Positions 1 to 8,863 of a DNA stretch of 64,000 nucleotides are shown one piece after another. Made by a program: the position numbers and the translations under genes. The notes beneath the pieces are model-generated. The model saw nothing but the letters and a program-made list of their open reading frames with translations, was not told the origin of the DNA and did not search any database. The stretch spans positions 2,170,001 to 2,234,000 of the forward strand of contig NZ_VFPP01000001.1 in assembly GCF_006716745.1 (NCBI RefSeq). Direction: 5' to 3'. Position 1 is the stretch's first letter. Every line of letters starts with the position of its first letter. This DNA is from Saccharothrix saharensis (GTDB taxonomy: Bacteria; Actinomycetota; Actinomycetes; Mycobacteriales; Pseudonocardiaceae).

Positions 1-21
1 CCGTCTTTTACGTGAGGATCC

Positions 22-53
22 GGTCGTGAGGGTCGTGAGGGTCTTGTCGTGAG
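22..53. repeat. Short direct repeats before the first gene
   Basis: GGTCGTGAG occurs at 22-30 and 31-39 and again, with one change, at 45-53. The last copy runs into the purine-rich ribosome binding site (GAGGGGAG) of the gene starting at 66. No function is assigned. Confidence 0.5.
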
Positions 54-65
54 GGGAGTTGTCCG

Positions 66-1598
66 GTGACCGAGCCGGTCGTCGACATGCGGGGCATCTC
101 GGTGGAGTTCCCCGGAGTGAAAGCCCTGCAAGAGGTGGATTTCCGGCTGTTCCCCGGCGAGGTCCACGCGTTGATGGGTGAGAACGGAGCGGGCAAGTCC
201 ACGCTCATCAAGGCGCTGACGGGCGTGCACCCGCTCGCCGCGGGCGAGGTCCGCTACGCCGGCGAGCCCGTGTCGTTCCACGGTCCGGCGCAGGCGCAGG
301 CCGCCGGGATCAGCACGGTGTACCAAGAGGTCAACCTGTGCGGGAACCTGACCGTCGCGGAGAACATCCTGCTCGGGCGCGAGCCGCGCAAGCTCGGCCG
401 CATCGACGGCAAGGCGATGCGGGCGCGCGCCGCGGAGCTGTTGGCGCGCATCGGGCTGCACATCGACCCGGGCTCGGTGCTGGAGAGCCACCCGATCGCC
501 GTGCAGCAGCTCGTCGCCATCGCGCGGGCGGTGGCGGTCGACGCGCGGGTGCTCGTGCTGGACGAGCCGACGTCCAGCCTGGACGCCGACGAGGTCGCGG
601 AGCTGTTCCGGATCATCCGGGTGCTGCGCGACGAGGGTGTCGCGGTGCTGTTCGTGACGCACTTCCTGGAGCAGGTCTACGAGATCTCCGACCGCATGAC
701 GGTGCTGCGCAACGGCCGCCTGGTCGGCGAGCACATGACCGCCGCGCTGAGCCGGATCGACCTGGTGTCGGCGATGCTCGGCCGCGAGATGGGCGTGCTG
801 GAGGAGATCGAGCGCCGTTCGGGCACGCCCGGCGAGGCGCTGCTGGTCGCCGAGGGGCTGGGGCGCAAGGGCTCGGTCGCGCCGTTCGACCTGGAGATCA
901 GGGCGGGCGAGGTGGTCGGGCTGGCCGGGCTGCTCGGCTCCGGCCGCACGGAGGTCGCGCGGTTGCTGTTCGGCGCGGACAAGGCCGACTCGGGCCGGCT
1001 CCTGGTCAACGGCAAGCCGCTGCGGCTGACCGGGCCCAGGGCGGCGATCGAGGTCGGCATCGCGTTCTCGTCGGAGGACCGCAAGGCCGAGGGCATCGTG
1101 GCCGACCTGAGCGTGCGCGACAACCTGATCCTGGCGATGCAGGCCGCGCGCGGCTGGGCCCGGCCCGTGCCGCGCAAGCTCGCGGACGAGCTGGTGGCCA
1201 AGTACATCGAGCTGCTCGACATCCGGCCCGCCGACCCGGACCGGGCGGTCGGGAACCTGTCGGGCGGCAACCAGCAGAAGGTGCTGCTGGCCCGGTGGCT
1301 GGTGACCCAGCCGAAGCTGTTGATCCTGGACGAGCCGACGCGCGGCATCGACGTCGGCGCGAAGGCGCAGATCCAGAAGGTCGTCGCGGACCTGGCCGCG
1401 GAGGGCATGGCCGTGCTGTTCATCTCCGCCGAGCTGGAGGAGGTGGTGCGCGTGTCCGACCGCGTCGTGGTGATGCGTGACCGGCAGAAGGTGGCCGAGT
1501 TGGACGGTGGAGCGGGCGTGGACGACGTGATGGCGCTCATCGCGGGTGGCGGCACGGATGGCGTCGGCGCGGTGGCGGAGACGGCGGTGGTGTCGTGA
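66..1598 (+). CDS. Sugar ABC transporter ATP-binding protein (YtfR/MglA type, two nucleotide-binding domains)
   Basis: This 510-residue protein is a fused pair of ABC ATPase domains, the form used by ribose/galactose-type (CUT2) sugar importers. The N-terminal domain has Walker A GENGAGKST and Walker B LVLDEPTSSLD. The C-terminal domain has the degenerate Walker A (GLLGSGRTE) usual in the family, a signature SGGNQQKVLLARW and Walker B LLILDEPTRGID. The GTG start at 66 follows a GAGGGGAG ribosome binding site. The next gene starts inside its stop codon region (4-nt overlap). One ATPase followed by two permeases matches the ytfR-ytfT-yjfF order of the furanose (galactofuranose) importer. The substrate itself cannot be read, and the binding protein probably lies upstream of the window. 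Confidence 0.93.
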   Translation: MTEPVVDMRGISVEFPGVKALQEVDFRLFPGEVHALMGENGAGKSTLIKALTGVHPLAAGEVRYAGEPVSFHGPAQAQAAGISTVYQEVNLCGNLTVAENILLGREPRKLGRIDGKAMRARAAELLARIGLHIDPGSVLESHPIAVQQLVAIARAVAVDARVLVLDEPTSSLDADEVAELFRIIRVLRDEGVAVLFVTHFLEQVYEISDRMTVLRNGRLVGEHMTAALSRIDLVSAMLGREMGVLEEIERRSGTPGEALLVAEGLGRKGSVAPFDLEIRAGEVVGLAGLLGSGRTEVARLLFGADKADSGRLLVNGKPLRLTGPRAAIEVGIAFSSEDRKAEGIVADLSVRDNLILAMQAARGWARPVPRKLADELVAKYIELLDIRPADPDRAVGNLSGGNQQKVLLARWLVTQPKLLILDEPTRGIDVGAKAQIQKVVADLAAEGMAVLFISAELEEVVRVSDRVVVMRDRQKVAELDGGAGVDDVMALIAGGGTDGVGAVAETAVVS

Positions 1599-2557
1599 AG
1601 AACCGACTGCTCTGGCCGGTGCTGGCGCTGGTCGCCCTCTTGATCCTGAACGTGGTGGTGACGCCGTCGTTCTTCTCGATCAGGCTCCAGGACGGCCACC
1701 TGTACGGCAGCTTGATCGACATCCTGCGCAACGGCGCGCCCACGCTGCTGATCGCGCTGGGCATGACGCTGGTGATCGCGACCCGCGGCATCGACCTGTC
1801 GGTCGGCGCGGTGGCGGCGATCGCGGGCGCGGTGACGTGCACGCACATCGCCGCCGGCGGCAACCCGTGGGTGGCGATGGGCCTGGCGCTGGCGCTGTGC
1901 GCGCTGCTGGGGCTGTGGAACGGGTTCCTGGTGTCGGTGCTGGGCATTCAGCCGATCATCGCGACGCTGGTGCTCATGACCGCCGGCCGCGGTATCGCGA
2001 TGCTCATCACCGAGGGCCAGATCGTCACGGTCGACTCGCCGACCTACCGCCAGGTGGGCGCGGGCTTCCTGGTGCTGCCCATCGCGATCCTGATCAGCCT
2101 GGCCGTGCTGGGCCTGGTGGCGCTGGTGACCCGGCGGACCGCGCTGGGGCTGCTGATCGAGTCGGTCGGGGTGAACCCGGCGGCGTCGCGGCTGGCCGGC
2201 GTGCGGGCGCGGACGATCATCTGGACGGTGTACGTGTTCGCGGCGCTGTGCGCGGCCGTGGCCGGGTTGATGATCAGCTCGAACGTGAGCGCGGCGGACG
2301 CCAACAACGCCGGGTTGTGGATCGAGATGGACGCGATCCTGGCCGTCGTGATCGGCGGCACGTCGCTGGCGGGCGGCCGGTACTCGCTGACCGGAACGCT
2401 GCTCGGCGCGCTGATCATCCAGACGTTGACCACGACGGTCTACACGATCGGCATCGCGCCGGAGATCACGCTGGTGTTCAAGGCGGTCGTGGTGATCGCG
2501 GTGTGCCTGATGCAGGCGCCGGTTCGGATTCGGGTCAGGCAGGGGGTGCCCGCGTGA
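1595..2557 (+). CDS. Sugar ABC transporter permease (YtfT type)
   Basis: This 320-residue multi-spanning membrane protein belongs to the RbsC/AraH/YtfT permease family. The typical segment GMTLVIATRGIDLSVGAV lies near residue 65 and a second family segment, AVVIGGTSLAGGRYSLTGT, near residue 250. The GTG start overlaps the stop of the ATPase gene (GTGA), so the two are probably translationally coupled. It should form the channel together with the next permease, energised by the ATPase at 66-1598. The transported sugar is unknown. Confidence 0.92.
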   Translation: MKNRLLWPVLALVALLILNVVVTPSFFSIRLQDGHLYGSLIDILRNGAPTLLIALGMTLVIATRGIDLSVGAVAAIAGAVTCTHIAAGGNPWVAMGLALALCALLGLWNGFLVSVLGIQPIIATLVLMTAGRGIAMLITEGQIVTVDSPTYRQVGAGFLVLPIAILISLAVLGLVALVTRRTALGLLIESVGVNPAASRLAGVRARTIIWTVYVFAALCAAVAGLMISSNVSAADANNAGLWIEMDAILAVVIGGTSLAGGRYSLTGTLLGALIIQTLTTTVYTIGIAPEITLVFKAVVVIAVCLMQAPVRIRVRQGVPA

Positions 2558-3570
2558 AGCAGTCAGTGGTCGTGGAGCCGGAGTCGGTCGCGGTGCCGTC
2601 CCGGGCGCGTGGCGGGCTCGTGCGCGTGCCCAAGCGGTTCCTGCCGGTGATCGCCACGTTCGTGGTGTTCGTGGCCACGTTCGGCGTCGGCTCGGTCCGG
2701 TACGAGGGGTTCGCCTCCGGGCAGGTGATGGCGAACCTGTTCATCGACAACGCGTTCCTGATCGTGTTGGCGGTCGGGATGACGTTCGTGATCCTGACCG
2801 GCGGCATCGACCTGTCGGTCGGGTCGGTGGTGGCGCTGTCGACGATGATCGCGGCGTCGGCGCTGCAGGCCGGGTGGCCCGCGTGGCTGGTGGTGGTCAC
2901 GGTGCTCGCCGCCGGGTCCGGCTTGGGGCTGGCGATGGGCTGGGTGATCCACCGGTTCGGCGTGCAGCCGTTCATCGTGACGCTGGCCGGCATGTTCCTG
3001 GCCCGCGGGCTGTGCTTCGTGATCAGCGTCGAGTCGGTGTCGATCAAGGACCCGGCGTTCCGGGAGTTGGCCACGGGCTCGATCGAGCTGCCCGGTGGCG
3101 TGACCATCACCTACGGCGTGGTGATCGCGCTGGTGGCCGTGCTGGCGGCGGTGTACGTGCTGCACCTGACGCGGTTCGGGCGCACGGTGTACGCGGTGGG
3201 CGGCAGCGAGTCGTCGGCTCGGCTGATGGGCCTGGCGACCACGCGGGTGAAGATCGGCGTGTACGTGATCAGCGGGTTCTGCTCGGCGCTGGGCGGGTTG
3301 CTGTTCAGCCTCTACATGCTGTCCGGGTACAGCCTGCACGCGGTGGGCATGGAGCTGGACGCCATCGCCGCGGTGGTGGTCGGCGGCAGCCTGCTGTCCG
3401 GCGGTGTCGGGTTCGTGATCGGGTCCGTGGTCGGCGTGCTGGTGCTGGGCACGATCCAGACGCTGATCTCGTTCGAGGGCACGTTGTCGTCGTGGTGGAC
3501 GAAGATCGTGATCGGTGCGCTGCTGCTGGCGTTCATCGCGTTGCAGCGGATCATCGTGCGCAAGACCTGA
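2554..3570 (+). CDS. Sugar ABC transporter permease (YjfF type)
   Basis: This 338-residue inner-membrane permease is the second channel subunit. It starts at GTG 2554, overlapping the previous stop by 4 nt. The open frame extends far upstream, but that part lies inside the preceding permease and is spurious. The family segment GMTFVILTGGIDLSVGSV is followed by the late segment AVVVGGSLLSGGVGFVIGS. Two different permeases with one fused ATPase is the distinguishing layout of YtfR-YtfT-YjfF importers. The operon appears to end here, because the next gene is unrelated and 142 nt away. Confidence 0.92.
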   Translation: MKQSVVVEPESVAVPSRARGGLVRVPKRFLPVIATFVVFVATFGVGSVRYEGFASGQVMANLFIDNAFLIVLAVGMTFVILTGGIDLSVGSVVALSTMIAASALQAGWPAWLVVVTVLAAGSGLGLAMGWVIHRFGVQPFIVTLAGMFLARGLCFVISVESVSIKDPAFRELATGSIELPGGVTITYGVVIALVAVLAAVYVLHLTRFGRTVYAVGGSESSARLMGLATTRVKIGVYVISGFCSALGGLLFSLYMLSGYSLHAVGMELDAIAAVVVGGSLLSGGVGFVIGSVVGVLVLGTIQTLISFEGTLSSWWTKIVIGALLLAFIALQRIIVRKT

Positions 3571-3712
3571 TCCTGCGCCGGCCACTCGAGGCCCGTCGTC
3601 CGGCACCGGCCCGGGCGGCGGGCCTTCGGCGTTGCAAGTCACCCGAAAGTGGTCTTGGTGCGGTCGCACGACACTGCCAGACTCAAGAATCATTGCGCGA
3701 CCCGGGGGGACG

Positions 3713-6700
3713 ATGAGCGCGATCTTCGTCAGCTTCCGCAATGGTGACGAGGGTTGGGCAGCCAAGCGGATCGTCGAGCGCCTCGTCAACCACTTCGGCG
3801 AGCGCGACGTCTTCTACTCGCACGATTCCATCCGGGTGGGGGACTACTGGCAACAACGCCTGTGTGACGCACTCGCCCGCAGCCACGTGCTCATCGCGGT
3901 CATCGGCCCGAACTGGACGGCCAAGTCGGATGGCGGTCGACGCGGGATCGACAACCCGGATGACTGGGTGCGCCGCGAGATCCGGTTCATGCTGACGGCC
4001 GAACGCCCGGTACTCCCGGTCCTGGTCGACGGGGCGGACCCGCTCGAGACCAAGGACCTGCCACCTGATCTCACGGCACTCGCCGGGATCCAGTTCATCC
4101 GGTTGGAAAAGAACACGATTGACGGCACGATCGACAAACTGGTCGTCAGGTTGCTCGCCGTGCTGCAGCCGCCGCCCTGTCCTTACCGAGGTCTGGACGC
4201 GTTCACCGAGGACGACCACGAGTACTTCTTCGGACGTTCGCGCGAGGTCGTGAGGCTCGTCGACCGGCTGGCGCGGCGGGCAGTCCTCGCGGTGGAGGGC
4301 GACTCGGGCAGCGGCAAGTCATCGCTGGTCCGCGCGGGACTGGTACCCGCGTTGCGCGCCGCGGGCAGAACGGTGGTCGTGTTCGACGCGCACGACTCCC
4401 AGCTCCGTTCCTGGCTGTCCGGCGTCCGCGACAACGCCGTGGTGTGCGTCGACCAGTTTGAACAACTCGTCGCGTCCGATGCCGCGGCGGCGCGGGACCT
4501 GTTCGAACTGCTGCTCGGCCTGGTCCGGGAAGACCCGGCGGCGCGGGTGGTGGTCACCGTCCGGTCCTCTGCCGACCTGCACGACCTGCCCGGTGCGGCG
4601 GACGTGGTGGAGGGCGGCGGTTTCCTGGTCCGGCGCATGGCAGACGGGGAGCTCGCCGAGGCGATCCGGGAACCGGCGGTGAAGGTCGGGCGTGACTTCG
4701 AACCCGGACTGGTCGAGCGGATCGTCCGACACGCGGACGGCCAACCGTCCCAACTCCCGCTCGTGGAGTTCATGCTGACCGAATTGTGGGCGGCCGAGCC
4801 TGCGAGCCTGCTCACGGTCAAGAAGTACGACCGGCTCGGCGGAGTGAAGGGGGCGCTGCGCCAACGTGCCCAGGAGATCTACGAGCAGATGCCGACACCG
4901 GCGGACGCCGCGCGGTTCCGGAACCTGCTCGTCCGCCTGGCCCGTCCGCGCGACGACGACGGCCGGGGCTACATCCTGTCCCCCGTCCGGCTCGACCGCC
5001 TCGATCAGGGGTTGGGCGCACTGGCCGCGGAGCTGAGCGCGGCACGACTCCTGGTCATCCGACGGGGCGTCGACGGCGCGGAGTACGTCTCGATCGCCCA
5101 CGAGGCCTTGGTGCGGCACTGGGACCAGCTCGCCGAGTGGCTGGCGGAGCACCGCGAGTTCCTGTCGTGGAAGGCGCGGCTGAACGGCAACATCGACCAG
5201 TGGGTCGAAGGGGGGCGCGACGCCGGGGCGCTGTTGCGCGGCACCCCGCTCGCCGACGCGCGGGAACGCCTGCGTGCCGGCGCGGACCTGCTGGACGACG
5301 TCGAAAGGGAGTACATCGAGGCGAGTGCCCGCGAGGCCCGGCGCATCACGCGCCGGGCCCGTCGCCTGGTCGCCACCGCGGGTCTGTCACTGATCGCCGT
5401 GCTCGGTATCGGGATCGGCGGCTACTTCGCCGCCAAAACCGCGTACGCCCTGAGGGACATGGCGGACTCGCGGAAGGCGTCGGGCGCGGCAAACCCGTTG
5501 CGCGACGTCGACCCGGTGATCGCGGCGCAACTCGAGCTCGCCGCGTACCGGATGCACCCGACGCCGGATGCGTTGGGCGGCCTGCTGAGCGCCGTGGGGT
5601 CGCCGTCACCGATCTGGACCCGGTTGCGGCACTCCGACGACATCGAGGCGGTCGCCTTCGGACGTGACGGCACGAGGCTCGCGATCGCGGGCAACGACGG
5701 TGCGGTAACCCTCTGGGACGTCACGAACTTCCGCGCGCCGCGCGACCCACTGACGCTCAGCCGCCACGAGGGCGCCGTGCGATCGGTGGCGTTCGACGGC
5801 ACCGGCCGCCTCATGGCGACCGGTGGGGCCGACAGGAAGGTGGTGCTGTGGGACACCACGACCGACGACGTGAAGGTCATCGACACGATCGAGGTGACCG
5901 GCGAGGTCCGCTCGGTCGCCCTGAGCGCGAACGGCAGGTTCCTCCTCGTCGGCGGTTCCGACCACACGGCCACGCTCTGGGACCTGCTCCTCCCGCACGA
6001 CGCACGACAGTTGCGCCTCATCGACCGGCACACCGACGAGGTCCGCGTCGCCTTCCACCCGGACGGCCGGACCTTCGCCACCGCGAGCGTCGACCGCACC
6101 GTGACGGTGTGGCGGGTGGACCACACGCTGAACGTCCACGAAGTCGACGCCACGACGCTTCAAGCGGAGGGCGTGCGCTCGGTGGGGTTCAGCCCCGACG
6201 GGCGCTACCTGGGCACCGGCACGTCCGAGGGCAAGGTGGCGTTGTGGCGCCTCGATCCGCTGACAAAGGTCAGCGAGGTCGCCGATGGGGCGCCGTCGTG
6301 GGTGTCTGCCGTCGTGTTCAGCCCCGATCGGAAGCACCTCGCCACGACCAACCACGACGGAGCCACGCGCTGGTGGGACATCTCCGACCCGACAGCACCG
6401 ATCCTGCTCACGGAGCAGAGCAGCCTTGGATCGCCGGTGACGTCGGCCGCCATCGACCCGCGCGCAAAGGTGCTGGTGTCGGCGGGCGGCGAAGCCACCG
6501 CCCGCATGTGGGACGTCATGACCATAGCGCCGGCCCACGCCGGCCCTGTGCTGTCGACGAAGTTCAACCACCGAGGTGACGTCCTCGCGTCTTCCGGCAT
6601 GGACCGGAAGTTCCAGTTGTGGGACGCGCGAGACCGCCGTCACCTGCGCCTGCTCAGCACGCTGGAAGCGCACGGCGACAACGTAGACGTCACCCTGTGG

Positions 6701-7564
6701 AGTCCGGATGATTCCACCCTCACCACAGCAAGCTTGGACGGCTCGATCCGGCTGTGGGACGTCACCGACCGGGCTCGGCCTCGTCTGCTCGACGCCGTTC
6801 CGGACGCTCACGGTGCCCGGGGGCCCCACACCGGCGTTGTCACCGCCGTACTCACGGCGGACGGGGACGCCCTGTTCACTGGCGGGTTCGATGGTGCGCT
6901 CAAACTGTGGTCGGTCAAAGACGGCCGGATCACCGGCGGTCGGCAACTCGAACAGCGGGTCGGCAGGATCACCAGGGTCGCAATCGGTCGAGCTGCCGAC
7001 CGCGACCTGCTAGCGGTCGGCAGCGAGGACGACGTCATCACGATGTGGGACGTCACGGACCGGGACACGCCTCGGGAAGTGGGACGGACTTCCAGACTCA
7101 GCGAGGTGATCTGGGCCGCGGCCTTCACTCCGGACGGCACGACACTCGCCGTGGGCGGGACGAGCGGGAAGGTGCGGCTGTGGGACGTGCGCGACCCCGC
7201 CAATCCCGGTCTCTTGGCCGTGTCGACCCACGGCGACGACCATGTCGGATCGATCATGATCAACCAGGACTCGTTGATGGCGTTGGCCACCGAGTCCGGG
7301 CGAATCGAGTTGGTGGACGTGCGGAACCCGGGAGCGCCCGCGGCGGTTGCGACGCTGAGCGGTCACGACGGATACGTTCGCACTGTCGACCTGGCGCCGG
7401 ATGGGACCACACTGGCGAGTGGTGGTCACGACAGGAGTGTGCACACCTGGGAGTTGGACCCCGAGCGGGCCGCCGCACGTCTCTGCGATGAGTTCCCACG
7501 CCTGGTGGACGAGTCGAACTGGAACACCTACCTCGGGGAGATGTCCTACCAGGAGTACTGCTGA
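3713..7564 (+). CDS. TIR-nSTAND1-WD40 repeat protein, predicted immune/conflict NTPase
   Basis: This is a 1283-residue protein from ATG 3713; the frame stays open upstream without coding character. Residues 1-145 are a TIR domain (start AIFVSFRNGDE). A glutamate at 89, in DDWVRREI, sits where TIR NADases carry their catalytic residue. Residues 155-480 are an nSTAND1 NTPase with Walker A GDSGSGKSS (K202) and Walker B VVCVDQFEQL. A single membrane helix lies near 552-575. About 14 WD40 blades follow (LWDV-type ends), enough for two seven-bladed propellers. Family knowledge suggests the WD40 part senses, the STAND part oligomerises and TIR acts on NAD+ or signals. It is a lone gene with no recognised partner. 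A role in phage defence is inference. Confidence 0.88.
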   Translation: MSAIFVSFRNGDEGWAAKRIVERLVNHFGERDVFYSHDSIRVGDYWQQRLCDALARSHVLIAVIGPNWTAKSDGGRRGIDNPDDWVRREIRFMLTAERPVLPVLVDGADPLETKDLPPDLTALAGIQFIRLEKNTIDGTIDKLVVRLLAVLQPPPCPYRGLDAFTEDDHEYFFGRSREVVRLVDRLARRAVLAVEGDSGSGKSSLVRAGLVPALRAAGRTVVVFDAHDSQLRSWLSGVRDNAVVCVDQFEQLVASDAAAARDLFELLLGLVREDPAARVVVTVRSSADLHDLPGAADVVEGGGFLVRRMADGELAEAIREPAVKVGRDFEPGLVERIVRHADGQPSQLPLVEFMLTELWAAEPASLLTVKKYDRLGGVKGALRQRAQEIYEQMPTPADAARFRNLLVRLARPRDDDGRGYILSPVRLDRLDQGLGALAAELSAARLLVIRRGVDGAEYVSIAHEALVRHWDQLAEWLAEHREFLSWKARLNGNIDQWVEGGRDAGALLRGTPLADARERLRAGADLLDDVEREYIEASAREARRITRRARRLVATAGLSLIAVLGIGIGGYFAAKTAYALRDMADSRKASGAANPLRDVDPVIAAQLELAAYRMHPTPDALGGLLSAVGSPSPIWTRLRHSDDIEAVAFGRDGTRLAIAGNDGAVTLWDVTNFRAPRDPLTLSRHEGAVRSVAFDGTGRLMATGGADRKVVLWDTTTDDVKVIDTIEVTGEVRSVALSANGRFLLVGGSDHTATLWDLLLPHDARQLRLIDRHTDEVRVAFHPDGRTFATASVDRTVTVWRVDHTLNVHEVDATTLQAEGVRSVGFSPDGRYLGTGTSEGKVALWRLDPLTKVSEVADGAPSWVSAVVFSPDRKHLATTNHDGATRWWDISDPTAPILLTEQSSLGSPVTSAAIDPRAKVLVSAGGEATARMWDVMTIAPAHAGPVLSTKFNHRGDVLASSGMDRKFQLWDARDRRHLRLLSTLEAHGDNVDVTLWSPDDSTLTTASLDGSIRLWDVTDRARPRLLDAVPDAHGARGPHTGVVTAVLTADGDALFTGGFDGALKLWSVKDGRITGGRQLEQRVGRITRVAIGRAADRDLLAVGSEDDVITMWDVTDRDTPREVGRTSRLSEVIWAAAFTPDGTTLAVGGTSGKVRLWDVRDPANPGLLAVSTHGDDHVGSIMINQDSLMALATESGRIELVDVRNPGAPAAVATLSGHDGYVRTVDLAPDGTTLASGGHDRSVHTWELDPERAAARLCDEFPRLVDESNWNTYLGEMSYQEYC

Positions 7565-7566
7565 GC

Positions 7567-7594
7567 ACGGGCCGGGTGGAGGCCGCTGGCCCGT
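7567..7594 (+). terminator. Short hairpin after the TIR-STAND gene
   Basis: ACGGGCC at 7567-7573 and GGCCCGT at 7588-7594 form perfect 7-bp arms three bases after the stop codon. This is a plausible terminator, with no T tract, as is usual in actinomycetes. Confidence 0.5.
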
Positions 7595-8030
7595 AGGGAT
7601 CTCACGTCGGTGCACGGGGGCGGTTCCGATGCCGCGTAGGGCGGGCGCGGCTTGGACGTCCCTCAGGTGGTTGAAGGTCGCGAGCCGGTTGAAGAGGTGG
7701 TCGATCGCGCCGGCGACGTGCTGAAACCTCAGGGTCGAAGAGGCCCATCCGGGTGCGCTCGCGCGAACCGGGCTGGTCCGGGATGGTCGCGATGAGGTTC
7801 GTGGCGTCGTTGGTGACGGCCTGCAGGGCTGCTAGCCGGGACGGCGATCTCGACGGTGAACTCGTGCAGCCTGGTGGATGTCGCCTGCTGTTGGGCTGGG
7901 GTCGGACAGCAGGTTCTCGTCCAGCCACCGCATCTGGTTCTTCCCGCGTGCCGCCGACGCGGAGGAGCAGGTTCAGCATGCGCACGACGGTGAGCGACGA
8001 CCCAGCCCACACAGCGATCCGGTGCCGGCG
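7595..8030 (-). pseudogene. Decayed coding region, product unknown
   Basis: No frame is intact, but protein-like pieces follow one another on the minus strand while switching frame. In order they are RMLNLLLRVGGTREE, NQMRWLDENLLSDPSPTAGD, TRLHEFTVEIAVPAS, RLAALQAVTNDATNLIATIP, and DHLFNRLATFNHLRDVQAAP near 7650-7710. This pattern fits a gene broken by several small insertions or deletions. I do not recognise the family. It could be the downstream part or neighbour of the DUF4157 remnant at 8090-8434. Confidence 0.45.
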
Positions 8031-8089
8031 GGTCAACTTCTGTCGATCTTGGTCAGGTAACCGGCGGCGCGACTTCTGTGGCGGTGAGG

Positions 8090-8434
8090 TTATGGCCTTG
8101 CTGGTCGGTGACCGTCGCTGGGGCGGTGAGCCGCCATGGCGCGGGTGGCGCCGGCCTCGGCCGCCTTCGAACCTGTTCGCCGAGGTCGCTGAACCGCACG
8201 TCGGTGCCGTTGTACGTGCCCGCCACGGGGCCTCGGCGTTGCTGCACAACCTGAATCAGCATGAGCCCAGGGTGTGCTTGTCGACATCCGGTCAGCGGTG
8301 TCGTCGTGCAGACGCACGTCGGCGACGTCGGAGCCGGGGCGTTGTTCCATCTCTTCGCACAGCGGCGCGGCCAACGGCTTGCCGGGTGACCTCGGGACGT
8401 GCAGCAGCGACTCGGGTGAATCCCGCGTCCTCAA
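8090..8434 (-). pseudogene. Remnant of a DUF4157 (eCIS core / metallopeptidase-like) gene
   Basis: The minus strand first reads GKPLAAPLCEEMEQRPGSDV then ADVRLHDDTADR, which matches the opening of DUF4157 domains (pattern G-P-L-x5-MExR-x-G-x-D-[FV]-[SA]-DVR[VL]H). The frame then jumps, with about 25 residues lost. It continues VDKHTL in one frame and IQVVQQRRGPVAGTYNGTDV in another, matching DKHTLAHELTHVIQQRQGPVAGTD of the family. The HExxH zinc motif is destroyed by a small deletion. A third frame gives AAEAGATRAMA, matching the REAEANA-type end. At least three frameshifts are needed, so no function is expected. DUF4157 proteins are typical companions of extracellular contractile injection systems, but none of that machinery is in the window. 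Confidence 0.62.
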
Positions 8435-8509
8435 GGGGCGGTTGGGACGGCCACCCGGCGTTGGTCGGTGAACCGATCGGCCATGCGGCGGGCCTCGTCC
8501 GTCGCGCGG

Positions 8510-8863
8510 TCAGCTGTCGGCTTCCTCGCGCTGCCGCGCGACGGTGCCGGTCAGGTGCTGGAAGGTGTGGGTCCGCCGCATCAGGCGGTCGAGCGAGGGC
8601 CGCCGGTTGTCCAGCTCGAGCTGCGCGCCCGCGGCGGCGACCCGCCGGCGCACCGCGAGCAGGGTCGACAGCCCGTAGGAGTCGCAGAAGCCGATACCGC
8701 CGCAGTCCAGCCGGATCGCGCGCACCCCGTGCACCGTGAGCAGCTCGTCCACCATGACCAGCAGCTGGTCACCGTTGTCGTAGACGATGTCACCGGACAG
8801 GACGATGCGCGCCGTGTGCGCGTCGAGGACGGCGAGGGTGCACTGCAACGCTTGCGGGTTCAT
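8510..8863 (-). CDS. STAS-domain anti-sigma factor antagonist
   Basis: This 117-residue protein is a single STAS domain (RsbV/SpoIIAA-like). The central segment AIRLDCGGIGFCDSYGLSTL contains the serine region that anti-sigma kinases phosphorylate. It is the last gene of a three-gene operon: its ATG overlaps the stop of the B12-binding gene (ATGA). The operon also holds a SpoIIE-type phosphatase, so the phosphorylated form of this protein is a likely target of that enzyme. The sigma factor and kinase it would control are not adjacent. Confidence 0.85.
   Translation of the reverse strand: MNPQALQCTLAVLDAHTARIVLSGDIVYDNGDQLLVMVDELLTVHGVRAIRLDCGGIGFCDSYGLSTLLAVRRRVAAAGAQLELDNRRPSLDRLMRRTHTFQHLTGTVARQREEADS

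Noticed and set aside
7753-8739. 328-codon plus-strand gene
   Set aside because: Its residues show no family features, and the opposite strand carries recognisable DUF4157 fragments and the STAS gene.
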